From contig JAWZSP010000011.1 in NCBI GenBank assembly GCA_034401135.1, positions 496,001 to 560,000 on the forward strand: DNA of 64,000 nt, given 5' to 3'. Each line of letters opens with the position of its first letter. Positions within the stretch are counted from its first letter, which is position 1. The position numbers and the translations under genes are program-made. The DNA is from Volutella citrinella (Eukaryota > Ascomycota > Sordariomycetes > Hypocreales > Nectriaceae). Shown piece by piece: positions 1-13,000 of this stretch. The notes beneath the pieces were generated by a model that was not told where the DNA came from, did no database searches, and was given only the letters and a program-made list of their open reading frames with translations.

Positions 1-2750
1 AGTATATAATATTTATTTAAAAATAATATAAAGTTATTATACTTAATAATACTTTTTAATAATAATAAATAAGCTTTTTTTAATTATAAAAAGTAAGAAT
101 AACTATAATTTTATTTTATATATATTTAAGTTTATTTTAATATTAGTTAATTTTATTAATAAGCTTTTTTAAAAAGCTATTTAATAGTTTTAAAAACTAT
201 TAATTAATTTTTTAAATACTTTTAACTTTTTAATAATAACAGTCTTTATATAATTAATAACTTAGACTATTTATATAAATATATAAATCTCTTAGCTTAA
301 GTTATAAAAAGCTATTATATTTATTTAAAAAAAGACTGCTATTATAATTTTAAAATTATAAGTAATAAAAAAAGTATTACTTTATATAATAATAATATAA
401 ATAGTTATTAAAATATTTATATAAATATATTAATAATATAAATTATAATAAATTGTATTTAATAATTTATTAATAATATAAATTATAATAAAGTATATTT
501 AATAATTTATTTATAAAAGTAATAATAATACTAAAATTAAAATAAAAGTAATTATAATATATAATAAAACTTAAAAAGAATATAATAAATATTAATTCTA
601 GTTATTTATATTATAATAATTATATTTATAATAAGCTATTTTAATAATATATTATTATTAAATTTAAGTTAATAAAATAAATATAAATATTAATAATTAA
701 ATAAAGTATTTAATTTTTAAATAAAGTATATAATAAGCTTAAAAATAAATTAAAATAAGAAAATAATACTTAATTTAAAACTAATATTAAACTTTATATT
801 ATTAACTATTTAATATTTAGTTTAATATAGCTAACTTTTAGCTTTTAATAAAATAAATCTTTATTATTAAATTATATTTAAACTAGTTTTATTAATATCT
901 TTTATTAAAAATCAAAATAATAAAAAATATTAAATTAATAGCTATTTAAATAATAATTAAAACTTATAAAATCTTAGTAATACTAGCTTAATAAGCTTAT
1001 TAATTAATAAAATATTTATAAATATAAATAATTAAATTTTTAAAAACTATATTTATTAAAAATATCTTATTACTTATTTTTTAAAATAAATTAAAAATAT
1101 AGTTTATAATTAAAATATAAATAAATATAATATTAAATAGTTTAAAATTATATAAAAATAATATTAAATAAATAAATTAGTTTACTTAAGTAATAAATCT
1201 AAAGCTAATAATATTAATAAGATTAAAAAATCTATAATATTAAGTAATAATTAATATTTTAATTTATAAATACTTTTATTTTAATAATTATACTATCTTA
1301 TAATATTATTATTAATATAAATATAAATATTAATAATTAAAAAGCTTAAATTAAAAGTCTAATTAAAAAATAGTTAATTCTATTTATATTAAATAAATAA
1401 AGCAGTTTTATAAGGACTTAAATAAATAGAATAAAAATTATAATAATAATATTAAGATAGTATTTTATTATAATTACTATTTATAAAACAGTTATATTTA
1501 TATATATAAAAAAGGGGCTAAAAACTAAAAATAAAAAGCTATTATTTAAGTATTTACTAAATATAATAACTAAGCTTTACTAAAAGCTTTTTTTTTACTA
1601 TTAATTTTTTTATAAATAATAGCTTTCTTAATTTATTTTATAATTAATTCTAGGTTCTTTTTAATATTCTTACTTTTAATAATAATATATAAAATATTAA
1701 ATATATATATATAATTAAATTAAGTTTTAAATATAAAAAGAAATTAAAATAATAGTTAAATATTATTAAAAAAAGTTAAAAAATAAAAAAGTATTTTTAA
1801 CTAAGTAATATAATAATAAAGCTATAAATAACTAAGTTAAAACTAAATATATTATTAATAAAAAAGTTAATAATAAAAAAGTAAATATTATATTTATAAA
1901 TAAAATAAAAATCACTAATTATAATAAAGATAAGATATTTATAAATATTATTAAAAAGTCTTTAAATTACTTTTATTATTAAGAGCTAGTTAAAATTAAA
2001 AAAAATAAGTTTAATAATATTATTTATAATACTTATTAAAGTAAAAAATAAAAAAACTAGCTTTTTATTTTATTTAATTATTATAATATTAATTAAAGTA
2101 ATAAAAGTTATAATAATAAGTAGCTAATAGTTATTAGTTTATATAATAATAAGTATAAGAATATTAAGTTTTATAATAATTTAAATTAATTTAATATTAA
2201 GTAATAAAAAGATTATAATAACTTAAATATATATTTTAAAAAATATAATAATAATTATAATTAGTTTTTTATTAAAAAAAAAGTTAAAAAGATTATTAAT
2301 ATTTTCTAAGAATTATAAAATAAAAAAAATACTTTAATACTTATTATTAATATACTTAAATCTTATAATAATATTATTTTAAATAATATTTATATTTAAA
2401 ATAATTATATTAAAGATATTAAAGCTAAAATAAGGTTTAAAAATATTAAAAAAGCTTATAATTAATATATAATATATAAATAAGTATAAATAAAAAATAA
2501 GTTTAATAAAAAAAGATTTATAAATAAGATATAAATAAAGCTATATAATAATATTATAAAAAAACTATAAGTATAATAATAAACTTAAATAAGATTAGTA
2601 TTTAAAGTATTTATATTAATTTACTATTATTTAATATAATTTAATATAACTCTTTAATACCTTATTATATTCTAACTTAAGCTAAACTCTTTTATTAATA
2701 TTAATAAAAGTAATTACTTATAATTTAAAACTAAAAACATAAGCTACTAA
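1..2750. repeat. Extremely A/T-rich block, probably RIP-decayed repeat
   Basis: Almost every base is A or T; G and C occur only as isolated residues, mostly within AGCTT, AAGCT or TAG-like words. No reading frame of useful length survives. In filamentous ascomycetes this composition is typical of transposon-derived DNA exhaustively mutated by RIP (C to T on both strands). The block ends abruptly near 2750-2790, where a run of nine G residues (about 2784-2792) and normal composition begin. The original element cannot be recognised. Confidence 0.8.
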
Positions 2751-4081
2751 TTGTGATTTCTTACTAATTATAAGTAATAGAGAGGGGGGGGGATCTAGGG
2801 TAATATAAGAAAGTATAGACTACTATTTAATAACATAACTATAAGTAAAGGATTTACTATATATATTCCACACAGTTATAACAGTCTAGATACTTATATA
2901 TTCTATTATCTTAAGTCTTTAGTATAGTCCAGATAGCTGAGTAAGAAACAAGAGCTGAGTAAGAAAATAAGGGCCTTTCTAGGCTTTAGAAGAGGAAGCG
3001 ATAGTGTTGGACTGACCAAGGGGGCCAGAAATATGGTCGCCGCTACCAGCGGCTTATTCCTTGTTTCTATCAGTTATATAATCTGACAGATAGGCGATAG
3101 TGTCAGGTATCTTGCGGGCTCGTAGGTGTGTGTTGTAAGGGCTTGTGGGGGCTTGGTCCTTACTTTAAATAGCTGTCTGTAAGGCTAGTTAAAAATAAGT
3201 AAAGGATCTGACCATGGATGCAGGATGGGGCCTCACAAAGCCGATGCTTAAGCCATATAGGGGTCTGTATCAGTCTACTGAAACTTCAATTAGACTGCTA
3301 GTTCATTGCAAGGCGATTAGGCAGTCCTGCATATTTCATAATGCTGCTTGTCCACCGCTTGACGCGCGTTCGGTTCGCGCTCAGCGATATAAGTAAACCC
3401 AAATCTAGAAATCAGAAGTAGCGACATGTTCGAAAAGCCATATAGCTCATCAGGGCTCATGAATTTGGATCTGAAACCCACGATATCGTCCTCAAGTATG
3501 AGATCCTACGGCCCAAAATGGTTGTCATTAGTCTTCTGATTGACCTAAGTCGTATGAGAGCTTGAATTCCCCCTATATAAAGCCGGATAATACGTAGCAA
3601 GCATCCAAGGATAGCTCCTAGACTCATGCAGTGCCGTCAAAGTCTACAAAAGATAGCAACTGTATCTGAAAATGAGGCTCTTTAACTACTAGCACCAACT
3701 TGCAAAAGTAGATGATAATGTCCAGACACATCGCAGTCGAACACCTTTATTCTAAGCATGAAGAGCATTGTACTAAGCGAGAGCTACTATTGTTTGAAGG
3801 ACTTAATGTTGCCAGTGAACTCTGACTTCAAATAGTAACGACGGTAGCCAACAATACCCCTTGCTGTCGTGTAGCCGAACTTTCGCCTAATTTGTTAGGC
3901 ATTATTACAGCTTTGTCGTACGATAATTTCAAATAACCGGCCTATTTCTTCAACAAATCTCTCATTGCCTGCTTCCTCACTCTCTCCCTCTTTTCTCCTT
4001 CCACTTCAACGCACAGCCTTTTGCTCCCATAACTCTATCACATAACCCCCCAATCTACTAGTATTTCAGCCCCGTTAGATC
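2751..4081. other. Transition zone without a convincing gene
   Basis: Composition climbs from A/T-rich to normal. A ten-base word, GCGATAGTGT, occurs at about 2998 and again at about 3093, suggesting a short direct repeat or old element end. Short open frames here show no codon bias or domain. The last 150 bases are pyrimidine-rich (CTCTCCCTCTTTTCTCC), as is common just upstream of fungal start codons, and probably belong to the promoter and 5' leader of the next gene. Confidence 0.5.
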
Positions 4082-4873
4082 ATGGCCGGATTCCCACCCA
4101 TCGATATGGCAATCGCCTGCCCAGCGCCCCGGTTCCCTGGAGACCCTGAACCACAGCGCCCATCACGCCTCATATTGGAGGAGCTCTCACATCATGACGG
4201 AAGCCACGACTACCCATATTGCTGGGGCTACACCATCTTCCGTACGGTCTATACACCCGGGTCTGATGAGGCTTTCAATAAAGCCGTTGAACGCATAGCG
4301 GTCCAGGCAAAGCACTTTGCCGACACCCGGGACCCCTATGTGCGACCGGGTGAGGAGCCACTTGATCCTCGACCAGTCGATGAATTCTGGAGTCGTTACT
4401 ACAGTGAAGTAGTGCAGGACGAGCAGAGACTCTCCAACGTGCAAGAAAACGAGCTCGGAGAGATTTTTGATGAGTGGATTGAGCAAAATACCCGTGATTG
4501 CACGAATGAGAACCATTGTCCGAATGGCAGATTTCTCTTCTGCTTGATGCTTGACCAGGAGAGCATTGATAATATCCTCGCACTTCCAGACGACCCTGGC
4601 TATATATTTTATTACGACGATCCTGATCCGAAAAGGGATAGAGTTTGGGTCAAGGTCATTACCAGTGAGATGAGGCCAGAAGAGGATGGAGGTGGCCGAT
4701 GGTGGCTGCGGGTGGGCGTTTTAGATTATCTTTGGTCTGTATTGTTTTCTCAATACCGCGAGGATATGATCCTCTCCGAGTGGGGATGGCCAGATCCGGT
4801 GGATGGAATCCAAAACCTTTGGGGCGATTATCAATACTGGAATGATGAGCTGATGAAACAAGTTTCCTGGTAA
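4082..4873 (+). CDS. Hypothetical protein, 263 aa
   Basis: Single uninterrupted frame starting at an ATG preceded by a pyrimidine-rich leader. The protein is acidic and rich in Trp, Tyr, Asp and Glu, with no signal peptide and no membrane segment. It contains a central charged segment (about residues 85-135) and aromatic-rich stretches near residues 195-255. I do not recognise a domain. It ends 33 bases before the stop of the convergent GH55-LysM gene. It is clearly better coding sequence than the antisense frames, which lack start context and codon bias. Function unknown. Confidence 0.7.
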   Translation: MAGFPPIDMAIACPAPRFPGDPEPQRPSRLILEELSHHDGSHDYPYCWGYTIFRTVYTPGSDEAFNKAVERIAVQAKHFADTRDPYVRPGEEPLDPRPVDEFWSRYYSEVVQDEQRLSNVQENELGEIFDEWIEQNTRDCTNENHCPNGRFLFCLMLDQESIDNILALPDDPGYIFYYDDPDPKRDRVWVKVITSEMRPEEDGGGRWWLRVGVLDYLWSVLFSQYREDMILSEWGWPDPVDGIQNLWGDYQYWNDELMKQVSW

Positions 4874-4906
4874 TTATTCTACTGTTTCTTGCCTATATTA
4901 TCACTA

Positions 4907-7900
4907 CTATTCATCCAAGTCCCAGCCATAATTGGGCCCTGTACAATACGCATTCCCATTCACCAGGCTTGTAGTGCACTTTGCGTATTCATTGCCGAGC
5001 GAGGGATTCACCTTGACCAACAGTGTAATATCAATCTCCGACGAAAGGCACATCTTGACGCATGAGTCGCCCTCAGTAGCTACGTGCCATCGGCCGCATT
5101 TCATTGTGGTCCCCTTGGCGACTGTGGAGTTTTTCGGCGCATCAACAGGGTTGAAAGTGTAACCAGCTCCTGGTTGTGGTGTAGTAGTGTCGCCGCCAGT
5201 ACCTGGTCCTATGTATGTGTACTGGCCGTTCTGTGGCGCGGCACATAAGACATTGCCAAAGAAGCCGGAAGCCCCAGCTAGGTTGCTGCAGTCATTGTAA
5301 ACCCAGGGGTTGAAACGCCGGATGTCACCTAATTTAAGATTGTATCTGGTCTCGAGACTGGCGCATGTGTCATTGTTGTTATAGATGATGAGCTTGCCAC
5401 AGGACAGAGGCAGGCATAGCTTGGTGCCTGAAGTGACGTTGCTGCAATCAAATATTTGTGGGTTAGCTGCATACAGGGCCACAGTGGAAACGTTGTTCAT
5501 GACACCGATAGTCTTGCAAGTCTCAGTACTGGACCCAACTGTGTGCCACTTGTCTGAGATACAAATGGCGGACCCCTGAGGCGTGGAAGTGATGGGTCCT
5601 GGGAGGGTGGTATTTCCCGCTTTGCCGCAAGTCTTGTATACCAGCTCCAAGTCGCTCTTGTAGTTCTTGTCGTACAAAGAGTAAGGAGTCATTTGCATCA
5701 TGGCAAGTCGGTTGATGTAACAATCAGAGCACATCTCGTTCCGGGGCATGTCCTTGATGGAGTCGACAGTGGTAAATTTGGCAATCATTTCTACTTGTCG
5801 TTAATCAAAATGACATGAGATAACAGAAAGTTGTTGATGAAGGGACACGTACCATTGCAATACTCGCCGGTTTTAGAATCCTTAAGGCACGTCTCGTTGT
5901 AGCCGGCCCACATTCTCCCTCCATAGAGCGTAGGAATGTCACCAGCAACATCGTAACCCTTACAGTTCTTCTCAACGTTGTTGAACCAGATCCGCAGCGA
6001 TTCGCCGCAGCTCTGATCACATATGGAGTTTGTCAATGTAGCGTTGTCCAGGGTACCACGATACTCTGGCTCGCTGAAGAACCGGACCCAATCATCACAC
6101 AACACCTTGCTTGTGAGGGCTGTCTCGCAAATTTCCGGTAGCATCTGGTTCCGCAAGCCTTTGATAGTATATACGGAGAAACCGGGGAAGCGACGGCCTC
6201 CAGAGGTGTCGTTTGAGCCCTCAAGCCAGGCAAGGATGGAAGACAGAAACCCATTGACATTGTTTTTAGCGAGGGTGGCAACCCCTCCCAGCGGGCTGAC
6301 CATCTCAAGGATGGCCTTGGTGCATAGGTTATATACCCATAGATCTGAGCTCTGCTGGATCTCAACCCCACGCCGCTGACAGTCATTGGTCTTGACGCAG
6401 TCCTGACTGTAATCGCTGAACCATGAGTATAGACCTGCCCCTAGGACATAGACAGATTTTGAGTCTATGATGCGCAGGGCCCATGATGAGTGACATTGTT
6501 TGTCATCTGATTTGCACTCACTAAAGGTGGGATCGTTAGGGAAGAAACCAGGGTTGTACGGCTGAGGTGCCTTGGGGACTGGCTGGTAATAGGGCGACTC
6601 AGTCTGGATCATTCCCATGAAGATATTGGTGGCTTGGGATACTTGGTACTGATAGAGAGCACAATGTTCAAACGAGGTCCCCCAGAGCCAGGCCTTGGCA
6701 CTCTGGATAAGCAAGCCCCTGCCTGTGTAGATGTCAATCTGGGGCCTGTCGGACTTGTCGAGATCGTGGTCTGCCACCCAGCCCCATATATTCTCAAGGT
6801 ACGCAGTGGAATTTGGCTTGAGATGCATGAGCATGGAGCCAGATCTACAGTTGTAGTTGACTCTGCCAAATTTCTTTGGACAATCTTCATATTGAAGACC
6901 GGACCCGATAGCTCCTCCAACACGAAAGTGTGAATCTATACCGTATCAGTATGGAATAAATTCATAGCATAATGACAATAGTCTGGAAAGGAAACTTACC
7001 CCACATTCCCACTGAGCCTTGGCTGGACTCTCGAGCGTTCCACTCCATCAGCACTGCCCCAGGCGTCGAGCTGGTGACGGTAAACATCATGTCCTGGATT
7101 TCGATGATGCCCGGCTTGTCATACGGGCGGCCTACCTGAACGACAGGCTGCGGGGCTCTCTCACTCCAGAAATTGATGCCGGTGCCCATGATCTGCGACC
7201 AGGCCTGACCGATGATCCGGGAGCCCATCGGCACGCGAAGGGTGTCTTTGACCATGTAAACACCAAAGGGGAAGTAGACAATCGATGAAGTGTTGGCGGC
7301 ACCAGCTAGAATAGAATTTAGTACGGCTGAATCATCGGTCTTGCCGTCCCCCTTTGCACCGAGAGCGCGAACGTTCATAATTTTGTTGGGAGAAGCGTCG
7401 TAGTACTTGGGCCTGCGGCGGGTGAAGATGTTCGGCTTCATCTTGTTGTTCTGAATTCCTGTGAGCTCGTCGGTGCGGTTCATGACAGGGATCTTGTCCC
7501 CATTCACGAAGGTGCCAGTACCATTCTTGTTGGTGATGCGGCCGAATCCCCAGCTGTCGACATAGACCTCGTTGCCGCCTGCGAGCAGCGTCTTCTTGGC
7601 GAAACTGTCGGTCACTGCCGTCTTGACGTTGAAGAATCCGACGTTCTGGAGCAGAAATGAGGTCGAGTTCTCAGCGTGCAGTGATGTCACAATTCCATTC
7701 GGGGTGTTGGCAATTATGGTGTCCATCAGGATGAGAGAGCCCAAGCTCTGCCCAGTGCTGCGGCTGCCACCGGCACCGCCGGTGACGACAAGACCGTTCT
7801 CGCAGCCCTCAATGATATAGTCCTGCATGGTCCAAGCCCAATCCCAGTGAACCTGGACGGCGGTCTTAGAGTTCACAAAGACAAGGTGGCTTGTGGTAAA

Positions 7901-9164
7901 TTGTTGGTTGCCAAAATAGGCACCAAAGTTGCCGCCAACGAATGTCAAGTCTGCCAAGAATCCGCCTGAGCCGTTCTCCATGTAGATGCCCTGCTGCGTA
8001 TTGTGTGGCATATCCGAGTTATATTGCATGTAGAACTCAATATTCTCCAGTGACGATGCTTGCGCGACCTGCCAGTGGATCGCACAGACATAGGCGTACG
8101 GGTTGGTGAGGCGGATGTCCATCTTGAAGTTCTTGATACTGCGGAGGAAGTTGGCCGTGTTAAGATACCAACCCACATTATCGTCAATATACTTGTTTGA
8201 AGTAAATACACCGAGTCCAACAAAACTGGACGCAGCCAGAATGGTTGGGACGTTGATGGGCTTAGTGCAGTCAGCAAGATTGCACAACAGAAAGGCCAGA
8301 GAAGAAACTCACATCACCAAGGAACTGGGTGTTATAATATTGAATAATGGAACTGCTGACGAGGTAGGTGCCTGGTGGGAAGTAGACGACAGCTGGAGTA
8401 ATTGTGCTCGTCTTGCACTGCTCTCCACAGCGGGCACCGTCCGAGATGGCCTTGTTGATGGCCTCTGTGTCATCTGTCTTGCCATCGCCCTTGGCTCCAA
8501 AGTCTTTAACGTTGCGCCAGACCTTGTAGCCTGCCGGCGAGAAGGGACTATGGCCAGGGAATTGCTGGTCATCAATGAGCCAGTAACCAGAGGCACGCTT
8601 CTGGTTAGTTTTGTTGCCAGCAAAGACTGATAGTCTGCCTTCAGGTACCTGCAACTCCTCTGCAATGTTTGTATCGTTCAGGAAGCTGTGGGCGTACTTC
8701 TTTCGCATCTGCGCCGCAAGATCGGCGTGGTCTCCGTTGGGAATCTGAGGGCTAGACTCGGCAACGACTGCAGCAGCCTGAGCGAGCTCCTTGGGAATAC
8801 GGTAGCTGCCAGCGACTGTCACGTTATTGCTGTTACGTGGGATACTGCGGCCACCTCGCATTCGGGATGTGGAGGCAATGAGGCTGGGCTCAGCATTATA
8901 GTCAAGCGGCGGAGCAGGTTTGTACTCTTGGTCCGGTTCCTCAAACTTGTTCTCGTTGAAGACCGGGTTCTCAACGCGGTTCTTATTGACCACGGCAAGA
9001 ACCCGAAGCGCCTTTTCAACGAGCATTTGCGCATCTGAGCTGGAGTTTTTGGCGAGAAGGCTGGTGCCATAGCTAGCACTACTACGTGGGCCGCTGCTGG
9101 GCGTGGTAGTAGTCACTGCTGAGAGAACAGCTTGTGCAAGAAATAAAACAAAAATGAAAGACAT
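4907..9164 (-). CDS. Secreted GH55 glucan 1,3-beta-glucosidase fused to C-terminal LysM repeats
   Basis: Four exons join in frame: 9164-8313, 8260-7000, 6935-5853 and 5790-4907, giving 1359 aa. I chose the ATG at 9164 because it opens a clean signal peptide (MSFIFVLFLAQAVLS); an in-frame ATG at 9203 is possible. Residues to about 200 look like a propeptide. Two pectate-lyase-like beta-helix repeats follow, each opened by the GH55 hallmark AKGDGKTDD (about residues 224 and 590). From about residue 950 the protein changes to the cysteine-rich organisation of large fungal LysM proteins, with three LysM-like units near 1146-1193, 1197-1248 (core NNNDTCASL...RFNPW) and 1299-1348. GH55 enzymes release glucose from beta-1,3-glucan; LysM modules bind chitin-type glycans. 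An extracellular wall-bound glucanase is inferred. It is divergent from the chitinase gene and shares its upstream region. Confidence 0.88.
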
Positions 9165-10033
9165 GGGGGCACCATAGGCCCCCGAAAGGATTGAGAGATG
9201 CATGGGCGCAAGAAACAAAGAGGAGGGGGAGTCAAAGTTCGACTTGACTTGTTCAACTGGACGCGAGTTGTCGAGGCCTGAGGGAGCTGGGGCAGCGAGT
9301 ATAAGACAGGCCGCGGAGAGTCTTGGCCAGGTCCTGGTTGGCAATGTCATTTGGCAGGATAGGCGAGTAGCGTGTTGCTGATAGCACAAGATGGGGGCGC
9401 AGACCTCGGTTACAACATGTCGGCCGATGGGGGAGTCATCTGAGCGATCCCTAATTACGGAATATGCACCTGCCAGACAAGTGACGCCTCCTCCCTGCTA
9501 CGAACTTTTGCGCGTTCACTCTTTTCTCTCTTTACTCTGCTCGATTCACTCCAACATGCGTGTTATGGAGCTTCGCGCATGTCGGGACGCGAACCGGGCC
9601 AATCGTTGGTGTCCCACCTGTGGCACAGCCGACTCTCATGGGCTTAAGATACGGAAGCAGCCGGACCGTTGCAGGGATCCCCGGTACGCCCCTTTGGTTC
9701 GTGACGGGACCTATAATTTTATTATGCACGTTGGTTGGTTCTATCGACTGACTTTCCTTCCTGGGCTCTCAGACCGTGTCATGTTAAGCGGACCGACCGG
9801 ACCAACTTGGTCGAGTGGGGTGATCAGGTTAGCTGGGCAATATGAGAATCGCCACATGATTCTTATTCGGCTTTTCTTCGTTTTTCAATGGCTTTGCAAG
9901 CAAATATTTTGATTCAAATGCGACTTTCGTGAACATTTCCCCTCTCTCTGTTCCCTCTCTTTTCCTCCATTGTTCTTTGTCTCCCTAGCACTCTTTTCTC
10001 TATCACTTGGTCTCCTCGACAATTCCCTACACC
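9165..10033. promoter_or_regulatory. Shared divergent upstream region of the glucanase and chitinase genes
   Basis: The 869 bases between the two divergent start codons hold no supported gene. The side next to the chitinase has long pyrimidine runs (CTCTCTCTGTTCCCTCTCTTTTCCTCC at about 9941-9967, cited here only as CT-rich), the usual context of a fungal transcription start. Co-expression of both wall-degrading genes is inferred from this arrangement, not shown. Confidence 0.5.
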
Positions 10034-13000
10034 ATGAAGGTGATTGCAAATGCTTTTCGGCATGTTATTCTTCTCACTCTCACCTCTTTCTTTCTCTTCA
10101 CTACCTTAGTGCTTTCCCAGAGCCCCGAGTGCAGTGCTTCCATTCCTTGCAAGGCTGGGTGCTGCTCCAAATTTGGCTTCTGTGGCTATGGCAAAGACTG
10201 TATGTACTCTATTGCCAGCGCGTCGCAAAATGGATGTCACACTGATACTTTCCAGACTGCCACAAGAGCGTATGCCTCAACAACTGTGACCGTCTCGCGG
10301 AGTGCGATCCTGGCGGTTTCGGCTCCGAGTTCGTCGAGAAGTCTAAGTGCCCGCTGAACGTCTGCTGCTCCAAGCATGGATTTTGTGGCTGGACTGAAGA
10401 GTCTGTTGAATCACTCCTTGGCTCATCTCGGCATTTGGAGAAACAAGGCTGACTGTCAAAAGATTTTGTGGCGACAAGACCGTTGACCGGCCCAAGTGCA
10501 GCAGCCACTCGCTCCAGCATGTAGTTGGTTACTACGAGGGTTGGGCTGCACGCCGTGGCTGTAATGCCTTCATGCCAGAGCAGATTCCCGTCGGCGTGTA
10601 CACGCACATTAACTTCGCCTTTGCCACCATAGACCCTACCACTTTTGAAGTCCGCCCAGCTACTACTGCGGATAGCGAGTTGTATGGACGTTTAACATCA
10701 CTCAAAGCACGCGACCCGGACCTCAAAGTTCTCCTTGCCATCGGTGGATGGACGTTCAACGACCCCGGTCCTACGGCTACCACGTTCTCCGATCTTGCAC
10801 GGTCCGAGTCAGCCCAGAAATCCTTCATGAGGTCCCTCATCAGCATCATGTCTACTTACGACTTTGATGGCGTCGACCTTGATTGGGAGTATCCTGGTGC
10901 CAAGGACCGCAGTGGCCGCGACGAAGACTTTCAGAACTTTCCCAAGTTTGTCGCTAACCTCAAGCAGGGTCTCAGTTCCACAGGAGGAAAAGACGTGGTG
11001 ACCTTGACACTCCCGGCTTCCATGTGTAAGTTGTGTTGATGTTGCGTTTGGTGGCTCAAATGGCAAACTAACTCATGTTCGAATAGGGTATCTGAAGCAT
11101 TTTGACATTGTCAACCTAGAGAAGCATGTAAACTTCTTCAACATGTAGGTAGCTCCATGTGATGTGCATCACATTATATTGATACCCACATACACATATA
11201 CTCTCACTCGGTGGAATACTTGCTAATGGAAACTCAGTATGAGCTATGATCTTCATGGGACCTGGGATAAAGACAATAAATGGGTGGGCCCGTACCTCAA
11301 TGCACACACCAATCTGACGGAGATCAAACAAGCCATGGATCTCCTATGGAGAAACAATATTGACCCTGACAAGGTCGTCCTGGGCACTGGATTCTACGGC
11401 CGAGCCTTTACCGCCACCAGCCCCAATTGTCTATCTCCGGGCTGTACGTATGAATCCGGAGCTCCTCGTCAGCCCTGCAGCGGCGAAATAAGTGTTGTAA
11501 TCCAGTCTGAAATTGTGGACATTATGAAGAGGACGGGCCGCACGCCCATTCTGAACAGGGAGGCTGCGGTAAAGATTCTGACTTTCGATGACAACCAATG
11601 GGTTGCCTATGATGATGAGGATACTTTCAAGATGAAGGCCGATTTTGCTCGTGAGCAATGCTTGAGCGGTATCATGGTCTGGGCCATCTCACAGGATGTA
11701 TCTGATGGCACATACTCCAGAGCCATTGCCAAGGCTGCTGGGCGCAAGTTCACTTCACTCCCTGGGACGTTCTTTGAGTCGTCCAAGGACGATAGCAAGG
11801 GCACGATCAACACAAAGCACTCACAGTGCAAATGGACCAACTGCGGCGAGATGTGTCCCTCTGGCTGGGTTCGTATGATGCGCAAGGACAAGGAGGCCCG
11901 TGGAAATGAGTACATGGTTGATGGATCATTCTGCTCTGAGGGCGTGCGTCAGCTCTGCTGCCCGGCTGAGGACTCTCCCACTTGCGGGTGGTACCAACAC
12001 AACAATGGCAAATGCAACCCGGCATGTCCAGGTGGCACTGTCGAGGTCGGCTCTTTGTCGAAGCATTGCAATAACAAAAAGTACCAAGCAGCATGTTGTA
12101 CCACGGGGAAGAAGAGCATGGACCTCCACGACCAGTGCAGCTGGACTCAGTTTCCCATGTGCATGGCGGAAATGTGTGGCCCCAGTCGTGATGAGGTTGC
12201 TCGATCTCCCACTGGCAGTGGCGGTTCCATCTGCAACTTGGAGGCCGTGGGTTATCCGGGCAGCGGCGAGATCACGGTACAGGAGCGCAAACTGTGCTGT
12301 GGTCAGAAGGACGACAAGAAATGGGATGACTGTGAGTGGTATAACAACCTCGGCCCAGGCAAAGACGACGAGGGATACTGTCGCAGCGGATGTCCAAGCG
12401 ACCGTGTGCGCGTTGCCATGGACAAATACTGGAACAAGGACCGCAAGTTGGGTTGCTCCCGGGGTGCTAGGGTCAAGTGCTGCATCCCCAAATATCAGAC
12501 CCTCCAGTCTCGAGACACGTCGCAAGATGAGCTATTCCGCGATGCCCTCGAGGATTGGTTGAAGAGGCCGCTTTGCTCTAGTGAGGGCAGTAGTTGGACG
12601 TCGACATTTCTGACCTCGAGGCAACTCAATTCGTCTGAGCCGCAAACCTCACCTTGGGTGCGGCGACAGTTGGGCACCTCTGGCAACTTGAACGAGAACA
12701 CTGTCAAGAAAACAATACAGAACATGCTCATGGTCCACGCCTTCGTGCGGAATACCGAGATATGGGACGCCCTGGTGCCAAGGAGGTTCAAAAACCTCAC
12801 GTGGACCAAGATCAAAGCCTGGATCAAGGAAAATGATGCCATAGATAAGTGGGGCCTCGACAACTTGGCATATTGGCTCACTTGCCAGCTTGGGGAGGTT
12901 GATAGATGGATTGGGGGCGGGAAATTGATTGACTGCGAGTGCGACACGGAACTTTGCTGCACCGGCGGTGGCGACTGGTGCGGGTCTGAGGATAGTGATA

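Noticed and set aside
3214..3396. 60-codon plus-strand frame
   Set aside because: No domain, poor codon use and located in the transition from the decayed repeat; most likely chance.
11926..12525. 199-codon minus-strand frame inside the chitinase gene
   Set aside because: It is the antisense shadow of exon 5, whose plus-strand frame has the cysteine repeats and clear homology.
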